Source: Pseudalkalibacillus decolorationis
GTDB taxonomy: Bacteria > Bacillota > Bacilli > Bacillales > Fictibacillaceae
DNA: 64,000 nucleotides
Direction of reading: 5' to 3'
Assembly (NCBI RefSeq): GCF_024609785.1
Contig: NZ_JANHJQ010000020.1
Coordinates: 16,647 to 80,646 of the forward strand
Part shown: in pieces, positions 39,044-47,400 of the stretch
Layout of the letters: each line of letters opens with the position of its first letter
How positions within the stretch are numbered: the first letter of the stretch is position 1
The notes under the pieces: generated by a model
Seen by the model: only the letters and a program-made list of their open reading frames with translations
Databases searched by the model: none
Told to the model about the DNA's origin: nothing
Made by a program: the position numbers and the translations under genes

Positions 39044-39264
39044 AGGTTTCCCGCCTCCTTTCCTACCATTATATACCTTTTTCTAAAAATATCGAGATAG
39101 AATTAAAGGAGATTCCGTCGAAATGTGAAATTAGTAAAAAGAGATAAAAGGGGGTTTTACATGAAAAATGAATGATTTCAAGGTTCATGTGCGTGAATAC
39201 AGGGATCCATCACAAACATGGTGAACTAAGCTTGTTATTGAAATTTATTAAAAGGAGTTTTCAA

Positions 39265-39744
39265 ATGGATTTTCTAGTTAAAAAAGCAACGTTAGAAGAT
39301 AAAGACATATTCAAAAATCTAATGCAATTTTATTTTTATGATTTTTCAGAGTATGTAGAGGCACATGTAGAAGAGGATGGGCGATTTGGAGATTATCCTT
39401 ATCTAGAAAATTATTGGAATGAAGAAAGCCGATTCCCTTATTTGATTGAATATAATGGGAAGCATGCTGGTTTTGCATTGGTTAGGCGAATTGAATCGGA
39501 AGAAAAAGCCTATTATTCAATTGCCGAATTTTTTGTGATGAAAAAGTACAGGTTTTCGGGTCTCGGAAAATTAGTTGCACATCAACTGTTCGATCTACAT
39601 AAAGGGATATGGGAGGTTTTCCAAATTGCAAAAAATGAGCCGGCTCAGATCTTTTGGAGAAAAGCGATAAACGAATATACTAAAGGCACATTTACTGAAC
39701 GAAAAGAAGAAAGTACGGTCATTCAAGGGTTTACTAGTTATTAA
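39265..39744 (+). CDS. GNAT family N-acetyltransferase
   Basis: This 159-residue GNAT protein begins MDFLVKKATLEDKDIFKNLM and contains the acetyl-CoA loop region MKKYRFSGLGKLVAHQLFD and IFWRKAINEY. AAAGGAG 6-8 nt before ATG 39265 sets the start; the open frame extends to 39172 without a site. The acceptor substrate is unknown. Confidence 0.85.
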   Translation: MDFLVKKATLEDKDIFKNLMQFYFYDFSEYVEAHVEEDGRFGDYPYLENYWNEESRFPYLIEYNGKHAGFALVRRIESEEKAYYSIAEFFVMKKYRFSGLGKLVAHQLFDLHKGIWEVFQIAKNEPAQIFWRKAINEYTKGTFTERKEESTVIQGFTSY

Positions 39745-39775
39745 GTATAATAACGCAGTACAGGTGGAGATTTAA

Positions 39776-40305
39776 ATGATTGTTGAACTAAATAAAAGTG
39801 AGTTTCATAATTGTAAGGGTATCGTGAATAAATCAGGACAATTTGAAGTTATGGCAATCGTTGAAGGAAATAATCCAGGGTGTAAAAATATAAACTTGTA
39901 AAAATAACGGATAAACTCTATCATTCTACTACAATAACGAATATTGACTTTTTACATTCCACTTTATTGGAACTTTGGTCTGAGCCTGAAGACTTTTTTT
40001 AAAATGGGTTCGGGTATTGTATGGTCTGCGATCATGAAATTGTAAGTCTTTGTTACACAAGTTTCACGGCGGACATCATTTCTAAAATCGGTATTGGAAC
40101 GTTGAACGAACACCGAGCTCGCAAAGTGGCACATGCATACTTGCAAGAGTGTAAAGGAAGAGGTTTAGTTCCTTATTGGGATTGCACAGATGCCAACTAC
40201 CCATCTGACGCAGTTGCACTAAATATCGGACCTAACCTAACATTCAATTACTCAGTATATGGGGTTGGTTTTAATGTTTGGAGCAGTGCTATGGCATGTT
40301 TTTAG
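39776..40305 (+). pseudogene. Decayed GNAT acetyltransferase (ZmaR-like type)
   Basis: A start with CAGGTGGAG upstream gives MIVELNKSEFHNCKGIVNKS and AIVEGNNPG, then a stop at 39901. From about 40018 another frame reads MVCDHEIVSLCYTSFTADI, GIGTLNEHRARKVAHAYL and GLVPYWDCTDANYPS to 40305. These are the ends of the GNAT family that includes the zwittermicin resistance protein ZmaR; the middle (about 100 codons) is deleted and out of frame. It is not expected to work. Confidence 0.75.
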
Positions 40306-40326
40306 ATTTTTTGGAGGAGGGACAAC

Positions 40327-40944
40327 ATGTATATTCCAAAACACTTTGAAATGAATGAGAAAGCAGAAATTTATGACATGATTGAGCAACACGGTTTTGC
40401 TACAATCTGTTCTCAACACGAAGGAAGTCCTTATGCGACTCATTTACCGTTGACATTGGATCGAGGAGAAGGTGTGTTGCGCGGCCATTTTGCTAGACCC
40501 AATACTCAGTGGAAAGATATTGAGGGGCAAGAGGTTCTTGCAATCTTTCAAGGTCCACATAGCTACATCTCTCCGTCCTGGTATGAAACCAATAGAGCTG
40601 TACCGACATGGAATTATACAGCCGTTCATGTATATGGGCAGGTTGAAATTGTCCAGAGTGAGAAAGAACTAATGGACTCGTTACGTGTCATGGTGCAAAA
40701 ATACGAAAGTCCAGACAGTCCCTACAAGTTAAATGAGGTAGATCCTGCTTATATCGAAGGGTCGAGCAAAGGAATTGTCGGTATAAAAATGAAAATTAGC
40801 CGGTTGGAAGGAAAGCAAAAGCTAAGTCAAAACCATCCAGTTGAGAGACAAGAACGTGTGATCCAACAACTTGAGCAAATCCAGAGTGATAACACGAAAC
40901 AAATTGCACAATTGATGAAAGAAAACGTACGGAAAATGCCATGA
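40327..40944 (+). CDS. PaiB-like FMN-binding regulator
   Basis: This 205-residue protein matches the PaiB family: [11 protein letters not shown] at the start, [34 protein letters not shown] and [13 protein letters not shown]. PaiB is a flavin-fold protein implicated in repression of sporulation and protease genes in B. subtilis. GGAGGAGGG precedes the ATG. It follows a GNAT pseudogene, whereas in B. subtilis paiA, also a GNAT, precedes paiB; here the GNAT is of a different type. Confidence 0.88.
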   Translation: MYIPKHFEMNEKAEIYDMIEQHGFATICSQHEGSPYATHLPLTLDRGEGVLRGHFARPNTQWKDIEGQEVLAIFQGPHSYISPSWYETNRAVPTWNYTAVHVYGQVEIVQSEKELMDSLRVMVQKYESPDSPYKLNEVDPAYIEGSSKGIVGIKMKISRLEGKQKLSQNHPVERQERVIQQLEQIQSDNTKQIAQLMKENVRKMP

Positions 40945-40976
40945 TCATTTAAACAGAGCATAGAGATAAGGAATTT

Positions 40977-41048
40977 AAACAAACGTTTGTATAAGGCGTT
41001 TAAGTCCTTGATCTTTAAAGAATGAAGAGATCAAACAAACGTTTGATT
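40977..41048. promoter_or_regulatory. Two copies of a CAAACGTTTG palindrome
   Basis: AAACAAACGTTTG is followed by TATAAGGC at the first site and by ATTAAGGC at the second, 57 bp apart. The core CAAACGTTTG is a perfect dyad of LacI-operator style. The sites lie between the ends of two convergent genes, so their role is unclear; an attachment or recombination scar is also possible. Confidence 0.4.
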
Positions 41049-41076
41049 AAGGCAGAGGTGCAGTGGTTTCTTAGCT

Positions 41077-42036
41077 TTAGAAATTGAGATTTTTCATCGT
41101 ACTAATGAAAGAGCGGATAAATGCCGGATAGTGGAAATAGGTTGCAATCTTATGAACAGGGTAATCCGCTTTATCAGCAACCTTTCGAAAATCTCCAACA
41201 CTCTTGCCGAATGCATCACCACCACTAATTATTATCGTCACAGGTGCCTCTATATAATTGACGACGGAATTATCTGTTAAAGCCCAAAAGGTTAGGAGGT
41301 CATGTATTGGACTTCCAGTAATGGCTGGGTTCATTTTTTTATAAAAGGCATAATAATAGTCAATGAGCGGTTTTATAATCAAGCCTACCTTGTTGTTTGT
41401 AGATTGATAATAGTTGTGTAAATCATTAACCATCGCAGGCGTAATGATTGCGTGCATGGTGACATTCAATGGGAAAATATGAATGGGTTTCGGGGCAAAA
41501 TTAATAAGAATGTTAGCCGCATAAGGGTCTCCGAAAATGTTTGCCTCTGCTAGAGGTGTAACATTTCCTGGAACCATGAATGCCCCTCCCATTATGTAAA
41601 AGTCTTTTACCTTTTTCATTAACGCTGGATACAAAATAAAAGCGGTCGCAAGTGAGGAGAGCCTTCCAATATTGACGATAATAAGGTTGCCGCTATATTT
41701 TTCTATGATTTTTTTGATCTCATCAAAATTTTCGAATGCATCCTCGATATCGATATCCGGTGATATAGGGCCAAGACCTTCGACACCATGAACATCTGGA
41801 TAAAATTGTGGCTTCATTCCCGTCAACGGTATTTCTGCTCCACCAAAAATAGGGATATCTTCTCTCCCTGTAAGCCTTTGAAGGTAGGTTGCATTTCTGA
41901 CTGCATCAGCCTTCGATACATTTCCATAGTCTGCTACGATACCGACTATTTCGATCTCTTCACTGAAATAAGCATACATAGCAGCCACGATGTCATCGAT
42001 TCCGAAGTCGCTAAAAACAAGGATGTTTTTTACCAA
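41077..42036 (-). CDS. Nucleoside hydrolase
   Basis: This inosine/uridine-preferring hydrolase-type protein of about 319 residues cleaves ribonucleosides to base and ribose. The N-terminal metal motif is SDFGIDDIVAAMYAY, a variant of DxDxGxDD in which the first aspartate position is Ser. VHGVEGLG and GGAFMVPGNVTPLAEANIFGDPYAA follow, the latter with the conserved Asn and Asp, and HDLLTFWAL is near the end. TTG 42036 is preferred because GGAGGTGGG lies directly before it; the in-frame ATG 42051 overlaps this ribosome binding site. Confidence 0.88.
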   Translation of the reverse strand: MVKNILVFSDFGIDDIVAAMYAYFSEEIEIVGIVADYGNVSKADAVRNATYLQRLTGREDIPIFGGAEIPLTGMKPQFYPDVHGVEGLGPISPDIDIEDAFENFDEIKKIIEKYSGNLIIVNIGRLSSLATAFILYPALMKKVKDFYIMGGAFMVPGNVTPLAEANIFGDPYAANILINFAPKPIHIFPLNVTMHAIITPAMVNDLHNYYQSTNNKVGLIIKPLIDYYYAFYKKMNPAITGSPIHDLLTFWALTDNSVVNYIEAPVTIIISGGDAFGKSVGDFRKVADKADYPVHKIATYFHYPAFIRSFISTMKNLNF

Positions 42037-42139
42037 ACTTCCCACCTCCATTACTAATGTATTAAAATAGTTCCTTTGTCCGTGACATCATTTTGATAAA
42101 AATTATGGCAGCTGCGTTTAACAGTGGTTGAGAAAATAA

Positions 42140-42215
42140 ATCAATTTTTTTTGATAAATATAGTTGCAATCTGGAATCCTAAGTGTATAATAACATTAAA
42201 TCAATAATATTTGAT
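42140..42215 (+). promoter_or_regulatory. arsR promoter with two ATCAA-N6-TTGAT operators
   Basis: TTGCAA (42164-42169) and TATAAT (42186-42191) are 16 nt apart. Operators ATCAA-N6-TTGAT lie upstream at 42140-42155 and downstream at 42200-42215. This is the inverted repeat style of ArsR/SmtB regulators and predicts autorepression. Confidence 0.8.
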
Positions 42216-42230
42216 AAAGAGGGGGACATT

Positions 42231-42551
42231 ATGAAAGAAATACAATTAATCGATACATCTCTAGAAAAGACATTTGAATTATATGAAGCTAAGTTTAAAG
42301 CACTGGCCGATCAGAAACGCCTTCATATCATGCACTTACTCTGCAAGCATGGTTCTACATGTGTCTGTGACCTGGTGGATATGGTTGGTATGCCACAATC
42401 AAAACTTTCCTATCACTTGAAAATTTTATTAGATGTAAATTTGATTACAAAAGAAACAAAGGGAACGTGGAGTTATTACGAACTAAACCAAGATGAAGTG
42501 AATCACTTGTTATCAAGTGAATTGTGTTGTTTGTTTCGTCCGTCTTGTTAA
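42231..42551 (+). CDS. arsR: ArsR family metalloid-responsive repressor
   Basis: This 106-residue winged-helix repressor has FKALADQKRLHIMHLLCKHG, the CVCDLVDMVGMPQSKLSYHL recognition region with the CxC of the arsenic site (metal-binding alpha3 motif), and a C-terminal Cys cluster ELCCLFRPSC. ATG 42231 is set by GAGGGGG 6 nt upstream; the frame is open to 42183 across the operator. As(III) or trivalent organoarsenicals are the likely inducers given arsI downstream. Confidence 0.88.
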   Translation: MKEIQLIDTSLEKTFELYEAKFKALADQKRLHIMHLLCKHGSTCVCDLVDMVGMPQSKLSYHLKILLDVNLITKETKGTWSYYELNQDEVNHLLSSELCCLFRPSC

Positions 42552-42566
42552 TTTTTTACTTAATAT

Positions 42567-42644
42567 ATCAAATAAATTTGATATTAGGTTAAAATAATTG
42601 ATAGTAGAGGAATCGTTGTAGCTGATTGATCAAGAATAATTGAT
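42567..42644 (+). promoter_or_regulatory. Second pair of ATCAA-N6-TTGAT operators with promoter
   Basis: Perfect copies of the arsR-type inverted repeat lie at 42567-42582 and 42629-42644. TTGATA (42578) and GATAGT (42600) between them form a possible promoter. The 62-bp spacing mirrors the 60-bp spacing at the arsR promoter, so ArsR should also control the downstream pair of genes. Confidence 0.75.
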
Positions 42645-42719
42645 AAACAAACGGTACGACTGTGCTTGTGAATCTTTTTGTCATCTGCTTAACTAAATTA
42701 TAAATTTGGAGGGTCACTA

Positions 42720-42899
42720 ATGAATGATTACATCTATCGTACAATTGCCGAAGATCAAAAACAAAAACTTGAATTTGCTAATCGAGATGCTTGGAAATAC
42801 GAAAACATCTATAAATATCGTCCCTTGTTTTCACTAAAATCGATTTTCAAAAGAAAAGAAGCAAAAAAACCTACGTGTGTCGCTTGCTGCAGTTGCTAA
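42720..42899 (+). CDS. 59-residue Cys-tailed protein of the arsenic module
   Basis: The frame starts at ATG 42720 with TTGGAGGG upstream. The product MNDYIYRTIAEDQKQKLEFA is charged and helical, and ends in a basic stretch and the cluster KKPTCVACCSC. Four cysteines in seven residues at the C-terminus suggest binding of As(III), a trivalent organoarsenical or another soft metal. It lies between ArsR operators and arsI. I do not recognise a family; a metallo-carrier or chaperone role is inference. Confidence 0.7.
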   Translation: MNDYIYRTIAEDQKQKLEFANRDAWKYENIYKYRPLFSLKSIFKRKEAKKPTCVACCSC

Positions 42900-43044
42900 T
42901 CCATCCTTCTTGTCCGTTCAGTTCTTTGTAAGGAAATTCTAACCGGTTTTGATTACGGCTCCTTATGAAAGGAGGTGACTCAAGCTTTTTGATTTAAAAG
43001 CGCAAAAGTTTCTTATACAACATATATCTGAAGGAGGATTTTAG

Positions 43045-43491
43045 ATGTTAAACGTACATGTTGGATTAAACGTAACCAATTTAGAGAATAGTATGGAGTT
43101 TTATAAAAAAGTATTTGGTGTTGATCCCGTTAAAGTAAAGAAAGATTATGCGAAATTTTTACTTGAACAACCAGGATTAAACTTTACCTTAAACCAAAGT
43201 AATAAAGTAGAGGGGAATCAAGTTGGACATTTTGGGTTTCAATTAGAGACGGAAGATGAAGTATTATTGCATAAAGAAAGACTTGAAAAGGAAGGTTTCT
43301 TTGCAAGAGTTGAAATAGATACTACTTGTTGCTATGCGGTTCAAGATAAATTCTGGGTAACAGATCCCGATGGAAATGAGTGGGAATTTTTCTATACGAA
43401 GGCAGATGCCGAAGTTCACTCTAAAGCTACGGATGAGTGCTGTACAGCATCTACACCAACTGCTACATCAAGTACTTGCTGCAATAACTAG
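43045..43491 (+). CDS. arsI: ArsI-type C-As lyase (organoarsenical dioxygenase)
   Basis: This 148-residue vicinal-oxygen-chelate protein carries His5 (NVHVGLN), His62 (VGHFGF) and Glu114 (NEWEFFYTK) as Fe(II) ligands, and the vicinal cysteine pair Cys95-Cys96 in DTTCCYAVQDKFWVTDPDG, the hallmark of ArsI. ArsI cleaves the carbon-arsenic bond of trivalent methyl- or aromatic arsenicals, releasing As(III). The C-terminal tail adds two further Cys pairs (DECCTAS, STCCNN). AAGGAGGAT precedes the ATG. Cadmium-induced CadI-type proteins are a close alternative, but the CC pair favours ArsI. Confidence 0.9.
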   Translation: MLNVHVGLNVTNLENSMEFYKKVFGVDPVKVKKDYAKFLLEQPGLNFTLNQSNKVEGNQVGHFGFQLETEDEVLLHKERLEKEGFFARVEIDTTCCYAVQDKFWVTDPDGNEWEFFYTKADAEVHSKATDECCTASTPTATSSTCCNN

Positions 43492-43597
43492 AAGTATACG
43501 AAATAAGATGTTGGAAAAGTTCATTCTTTAGCTAACAAGTGGTATTAGTGATAAAAAGAGAGTAATTACCCGCTAAATGGACTGTTGTTTAAAAGTC

Positions 43598-43640
43598 AAA
43601 GCCTAGATTCTCGATAAATGCTGAGAAGCTAGGCCTTTTA
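43598..43640 (+). terminator. Terminator after arsI
   Basis: AAAGCCTAG and CTAGGCCTTTT form the stem, extended by TTCTC/GAGAA. The gap 43492-43763 otherwise shows nothing convincing. Confidence 0.85.
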
Positions 43641-43763
43641 TCTTTAAGAGGTGGTTCAAAAAGTCCGGTAAAACAATCATGAACGTTGTAAATATGTTGT
43701 TCCCTTACCTTTATTATGAGAACTATTGAATAGCATACGGATAAAATAAAAACCATCAAACCT

Positions 43764-44111
43764 TTAGCTTGATGGTTTCATTACTTTTTCTGGACTATTA
43801 GAAGCATTTAATAATGCAACCCCTCCAATAACTAATAATAAGCCAACTAATGTAATGATATTAAATGGGTCCCGCCATAACAGTACACCAATTAACGCTG
43901 TTAAAGCTGTACCTACTCCCGCCCAAATTGCATAAGCTAAACTTAACGGAATTGTTTTAAGACATAATGATAAGTAATAAAAGGCTAGCCCAAAACCAAC
44001 AATAACTCCAATGGAAGGAAATAAAATTGTAAATCCTTCTGACAATTTAAGCATTGTCGTACCGAATACTTCGCTGATAATAGATATTCCTAAAGCAATA
44101 TAACCTTTCAT
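43764..44111 (-). CDS. SMR efflux protein, second subunit
   Basis: This 115-residue protein has four helices and the SMR signature: ALGISIISEVFGTTMLKLSEGF with the essential Glu in helix 1, then YAIWAGVGTALTALIG. SMR proteins export quaternary ammonium compounds, guanidinium or other cations by proton exchange. It is 25 bp downstream of a second SMR gene, so the pair may work as a heterodimer like EbrAB or YkkCD. GGAGGTAATC precedes the start. Confidence 0.9.
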   Translation of the reverse strand: MKGYIALGISIISEVFGTTMLKLSEGFTILFPSIGVIVGFGLAFYYLSLCLKTIPLSLAYAIWAGVGTALTALIGVLLWRDPFNIITLVGLLLVIGGVALLNASNSPEKVMKPSS

Positions 44112-44136
44112 ACGATTACCTCCAATTATCTAAAGG

Positions 44137-44466
44137 TTAATGAGAGACACCACTTGAGAGTTTCAAAACAACAACTCCCCCAATGATTAGGACCAAACCT
44201 AAAAACTTTTTAAGGTTAAAACTTTCTTTATAAACGATAACACCGACTAATGCAGTTAAAGCTGTACCTAAACCTGCCCATATAGCATAAGCCGTACCTA
44301 GGGGAATCGTTTTAAGAGATAAAGATAAGCAGTAAAAAGCTACACCCATTCCAATTACTACTCCCAGAGAAGGTAATAACTTCTTAAATCCGTTGGATAC
44401 TTTTAACAGCGAACTACCAAATACTTCACTTATGATGGCTACACCCAAAATTACATATGGATTCAT
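44137..44466 (-). CDS. SMR efflux protein, first subunit
   Basis: This 109-residue SMR protein starts MNPYVILGVAIISEVFGSSL and has YAIWAGLGTALTALVGV in helix 3. It is 12 bp downstream of its TetR gene and 25 bp upstream of the partner gene. AGGAGGAACC precedes the start. The paired arrangement and nearly equal lengths suggest a heterodimeric drug/cation exporter. Confidence 0.9.
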   Translation of the reverse strand: MNPYVILGVAIISEVFGSSLLKVSNGFKKLLPSLGVVIGMGVAFYCLSLSLKTIPLGTAYAIWAGLGTALTALVGVIVYKESFNLKKFLGLVLIIGGVVVLKLSSGVSH

Positions 44467-44477
44467 GATGGTTCCTC

Positions 44478-45017
44478 CTATTTTGTCATAGTGATCAATT
44501 GCTGGATTACTTTTTCACGTAATTTGTCATTTAACGGAGCTATATGAAACAGTTCTGAGTAATAAAGACCATCTATTGCTAATCGAATAATAGTTGCTGT
44601 TACAGGGTTTATACTATCCTGTTCCACTTTGTTTTGCATATACTGATAGCTTTTTGACATACTTTCAGATAAATCTGGATTTAACATAGAAGCAGCAATT
44701 ATTCCTACATTCAACTCGGCGTTATGTTCCAAATCCCATTTTGATACTTCAATTAAAGCACGACACCACTTACCTTTTTCTATTGGGTCTTTCTTAGCAT
44801 GTTCCTCAAAAGCAATCGTGAATTCTTCGAAAATATATTGTGCTAATCCTATCATTAGTGCTTCTTTATTAGGGAAGTGATATAATAAACCACCTTTACT
44901 AATTCCTGCTTGTTTTGCTGCAGAATCCAAAGTTAATGCATTAAAATCATTTTCGAGAATGAAATCTGTTGCAGATTTTAAGATATGCTGACGCTTGATG
45001 GTAGCTTTTGATTCCAC
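44478..45017 (-). CDS. TetR family repressor of the SMR operon
   Basis: This 179-residue regulator has the N-terminal helix-turn-helix TLDSAAKQAGISKGGLLYHF and a TetR C-terminal domain resembling the QacR-like/YfiR group. GTG 45017 is chosen because AAGGAG lies 8 nt upstream; the in-frame GTG at 45026 overlaps that site. It is the first gene of the unit and has a palindrome in its promoter, so it should repress its own operon until a drug binds. Confidence 0.88.
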   Translation of the reverse strand: MESKATIKRQHILKSATDFILENDFNALTLDSAAKQAGISKGGLLYHFPNKEALMIGLAQYIFEEFTIAFEEHAKKDPIEKGKWCRALIEVSKWDLEHNAELNVGIIAASMLNPDLSESMSKSYQYMQNKVEQDSINPVTATIIRLAIDGLYYSELFHIAPLNDKLREKVIQQLITMTK

Positions 45018-45039
45018 ATGTATCACTCCTTATATCAAA

Positions 45040-45092
45040 ATCGTCTGGATGTTTCCTGAATAAATTATACCGTCTGGACGGTTTTTTGTCAA
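45040..45092 (-). promoter_or_regulatory. Promoter and TetR operators of the SMR operon
   Basis: On the minus strand TTGACA (45092-45087) and TATAAT (45069-45064) are exactly 17 nt apart. The perfect palindrome ACCGTC-TG-GACGGT at 45069-45082 occupies the spacer. A degenerate copy, ATCGTCTGGATGTT at 45040-45053, lies downstream. Confidence 0.85.
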
Positions 45093-45262
45093 AATTAAAC
45101 TATTTTATCTGTTCCACTAATTGACGCGTTTCTTCACAAGAAATTAAGCTCTTTCCTTGTTAATTGGGTTAGTTTGCTGAATAAGATTGGAAGGCCTTGT
45201 ACAGTAAACATAAATTGGTTTATAGAATTAATTTACGAGTTCATATACAAGGAGGTAGTATA

Positions 45263-45535
45263 ATGGAATGCAAAAGGGTAAAAAAGATTTTAAAGTGGTT
45301 GGTATGAAAAACTGTGGTGTTTTTGTGAACTTTAGATGAGAGGTACCTAAGTTTGCGCAACAATTTATGGATAGAGTCGATGAGATTTAAAATCACTCAA
45401 AAAATGAAAATTCACTCTATGAACGAAAAAGGGACGGAAAACCATCTAGAGGGATACTATTATGTTGGAATCATTATTAACGGTGCGTTGAATGAAGTAC
45501 CTTTCTTTAGATGTAAAATAAACTACCATACATAA
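45263..45535 (+). pseudogene. Decayed GyrI-like/effector-binding protein gene
   Basis: AAGGAGG precedes ATG 45263. Fragments in shifting frames read MECKRVKK, KDFKVVGMKNCGVFVNF, EVPKFAQQFMDRVDEI and, from 45353, MNEKGTENHLEGYYYVGIII and NGALNEVPFF. Together they follow the order of an AraC-effector-binding (GyrI-like) domain with at least three frame breaks. Confidence 0.6.
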
Positions 45536-45577
45536 AAATTATTACAAAATTCGATTTGATTTTAAAGAGGTGTATAC

Positions 45578-46381
45578 ATGTTTTCAGGTATTGTATTAGA
45601 TTTAGATGGAACTTTGTTAAATTCAAACAAAGAGGTTACAAAAGGGAACTTGAATGCAATATTAAGTTGTCATAGGTTGGGTGTAAAACCGATTATTGCG
45701 ACTGCAAGACCTCCTCGCTCTGTAAAGAAGTTTTTACCTGATGAATTAATAAACGTTTGTGCCTTTGTTTTTTACAATGGGGGTTTCGTGGTGGATAAAG
45801 AACTAGGAATTGAAGAGCATTATCCGATCGCTCAACATCAGACAGCGGAGGTTTTGAAACAAATATTGGAACTTTCCCCAAGCTGCAACATCAGTATTGA
45901 GGTGAAAGATGTTTGGTACGCAAATAAAGAAGTGACAGACTCAACATTCTTTAACCTAAGTACGCACCCAATGATTTTGGAGACGGAACGACTAGGAAAG
46001 TTAACTGCGACAAAAATATTGGTCTCGGGCTTTGAGGAGAATGATTTAAAAAGCTTTTGCTCACAAGACCTTAATATTGTTGTTACTGATGGTGGGAAGC
46101 TGATACAAATTATGAATCTTAATGTATCTAAGACAAGTGGAATTTCAACATTATGCAAGCACTTTAAGATAGACCAATCAAGCTTGATCGTATTCGGTGA
46201 TGATACGAATGACTTAGACATGTTTAATAACTGTGGGTATACAGTTGCAATGGGGAATGCGATTGCTGAATTAAAACAGATCGCCGATGAAATAACGGAA
46301 ACAAATGATCAGGATGGGGTGAGAGTTGTACTAGAAAAAATGATATTAAACAATCGGGAGTTTCAATTAAACGTTTCCTAA
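45578..46381 (+). CDS. Cof-type HAD-IIB phosphatase
   Basis: This 267-residue HAD hydrolase has motif I DLDGTLLNSN, motif II in IIATARPPRS and motif III/IV in VFGDDTNDLDMF, with the large C2B cap in between. Family members dephosphorylate sugar phosphates or nucleotides such as pyridoxal or FMN; the substrate here is not known. AAAGAGGTG precedes the ATG. Confidence 0.9.
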   Translation: MFSGIVLDLDGTLLNSNKEVTKGNLNAILSCHRLGVKPIIATARPPRSVKKFLPDELINVCAFVFYNGGFVVDKELGIEEHYPIAQHQTAEVLKQILELSPSCNISIEVKDVWYANKEVTDSTFFNLSTHPMILETERLGKLTATKILVSGFEENDLKSFCSQDLNIVVTDGGKLIQIMNLNVSKTSGISTLCKHFKIDQSSLIVFGDDTNDLDMFNNCGYTVAMGNAIAELKQIADEITETNDQDGVRVVLEKMILNNREFQLNVS

Positions 46382-46470
46382 GAGGGCAGGTATGGTTTTA
46401 AACCAATTCAAGGATCCTACGGTGCAAGTGGAGTTTCCGACTCCATGGAGATAATAAAGGAGACATTTAC

Positions 46471-47304
46471 TTGAAGAGATATTTTGTTCAACATGGTGAA
46501 ATGGATGTACATATAACAGAGTGGGGTGATAAGAATAGCCCCACAATATTTTGCCTACACGGCTTAGGAAGCACAAGTTTTAGTTTTATTGAAATTGCTG
46601 AATCATTACAAGATATGTATAGATTTATTTCTATTGATGCTCCAGGCCATGGGAAAACAGCACCTTTCCAAGACCCCAGAAGTTATGAGATGCCTAAATT
46701 AGCCTTTTGGATCGATCAATTAGTGAACATTCTTAAAATTGATAGGTTTTATTTCTTATCTCACTCTTGGGGCAGTTTTGTAACCATGTTTTATTTATTG
46801 GAGTATCACGAGAGGGTTATAGGTACAATCCTAATCGATGGAGGATATCAAACAAAAAGACAAATGGATCAGTCTTTGGAAGAAGAAATCGAGTACTATG
46901 AAAAGGATTTTGAAGGGTATGTTTTCGACACTTGGAGTGAGTATCTAGAAGCGGAAAAAGAGGCATATACAAGGTGGTCACCATTAATTGAGGTGGCTGT
47001 AAAGGATCTTGCTTTCGAAAAAGATAATAAAATAATTTGGCATGTTAGAGGCTCTACCGCCAAAAGTATCATTCAAGCCATGCATAAACACGAAACGGAG
47101 GATATCTATGAAAACTTACCCTCTAATATAATTTTACTTAGTGCTGGATTACCTTATAAAAATGGATCCTACTATGAAGAAACTACAGAATTTTTTAAAG
47201 AAAGGACAAACAGCGTAGTGAAAATAATCGATAATACTACACACATGCTGCACTGGGACAGCCCACAAACTGTTATTGAAGGGATTAAAAATAACTGGGG
47301 ATAA
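46471..47304 (+). CDS. Alpha/beta hydrolase
   Basis: This 277-residue alpha/beta hydrolase has the oxyanion motif CLHGLGSTSFSF, the nucleophile elbow SHSWGSF, the acid near SAGLPYK and the catalytic His in NTTHMLHWD. The start is TTG with AAGGAG 8 nt upstream; no ATG fits. Substrate unknown. Confidence 0.85.
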   Translation: MKRYFVQHGEMDVHITEWGDKNSPTIFCLHGLGSTSFSFIEIAESLQDMYRFISIDAPGHGKTAPFQDPRSYEMPKLAFWIDQLVNILKIDRFYFLSHSWGSFVTMFYLLEYHERVIGTILIDGGYQTKRQMDQSLEEEIEYYEKDFEGYVFDTWSEYLEAEKEAYTRWSPLIEVAVKDLAFEKDNKIIWHVRGSTAKSIIQAMHKHETEDIYENLPSNIILLSAGLPYKNGSYYEETTEFFKERTNSVVKIIDNTTHMLHWDSPQTVIEGIKNNWG

Positions 47305-47343
47305 ACTAGGGGTTTACGTATAAAAAAAATGCTGAAATAAGAC

Positions 47344-47374
47344 AGTGCCAGATACCGAATCGATACCTGGCACT
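47344..47374. terminator. Hairpin between convergent genes
   Basis: AGTGCCAG and CTGGCACT pair around a loop containing two GATACC-type repeats. A run of eight T on the minus strand lies beyond, so it could serve both converging genes. Confidence 0.5.
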
Positions 47375-47400
47375 TAGCTTTTCCATAACCTACATACCTG

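Noticed and set aside
47344-47374. Hairpin as an attachment site
   Set aside because: It lies between convergent gene ends and is better explained as a shared terminator; no integrase is nearby.
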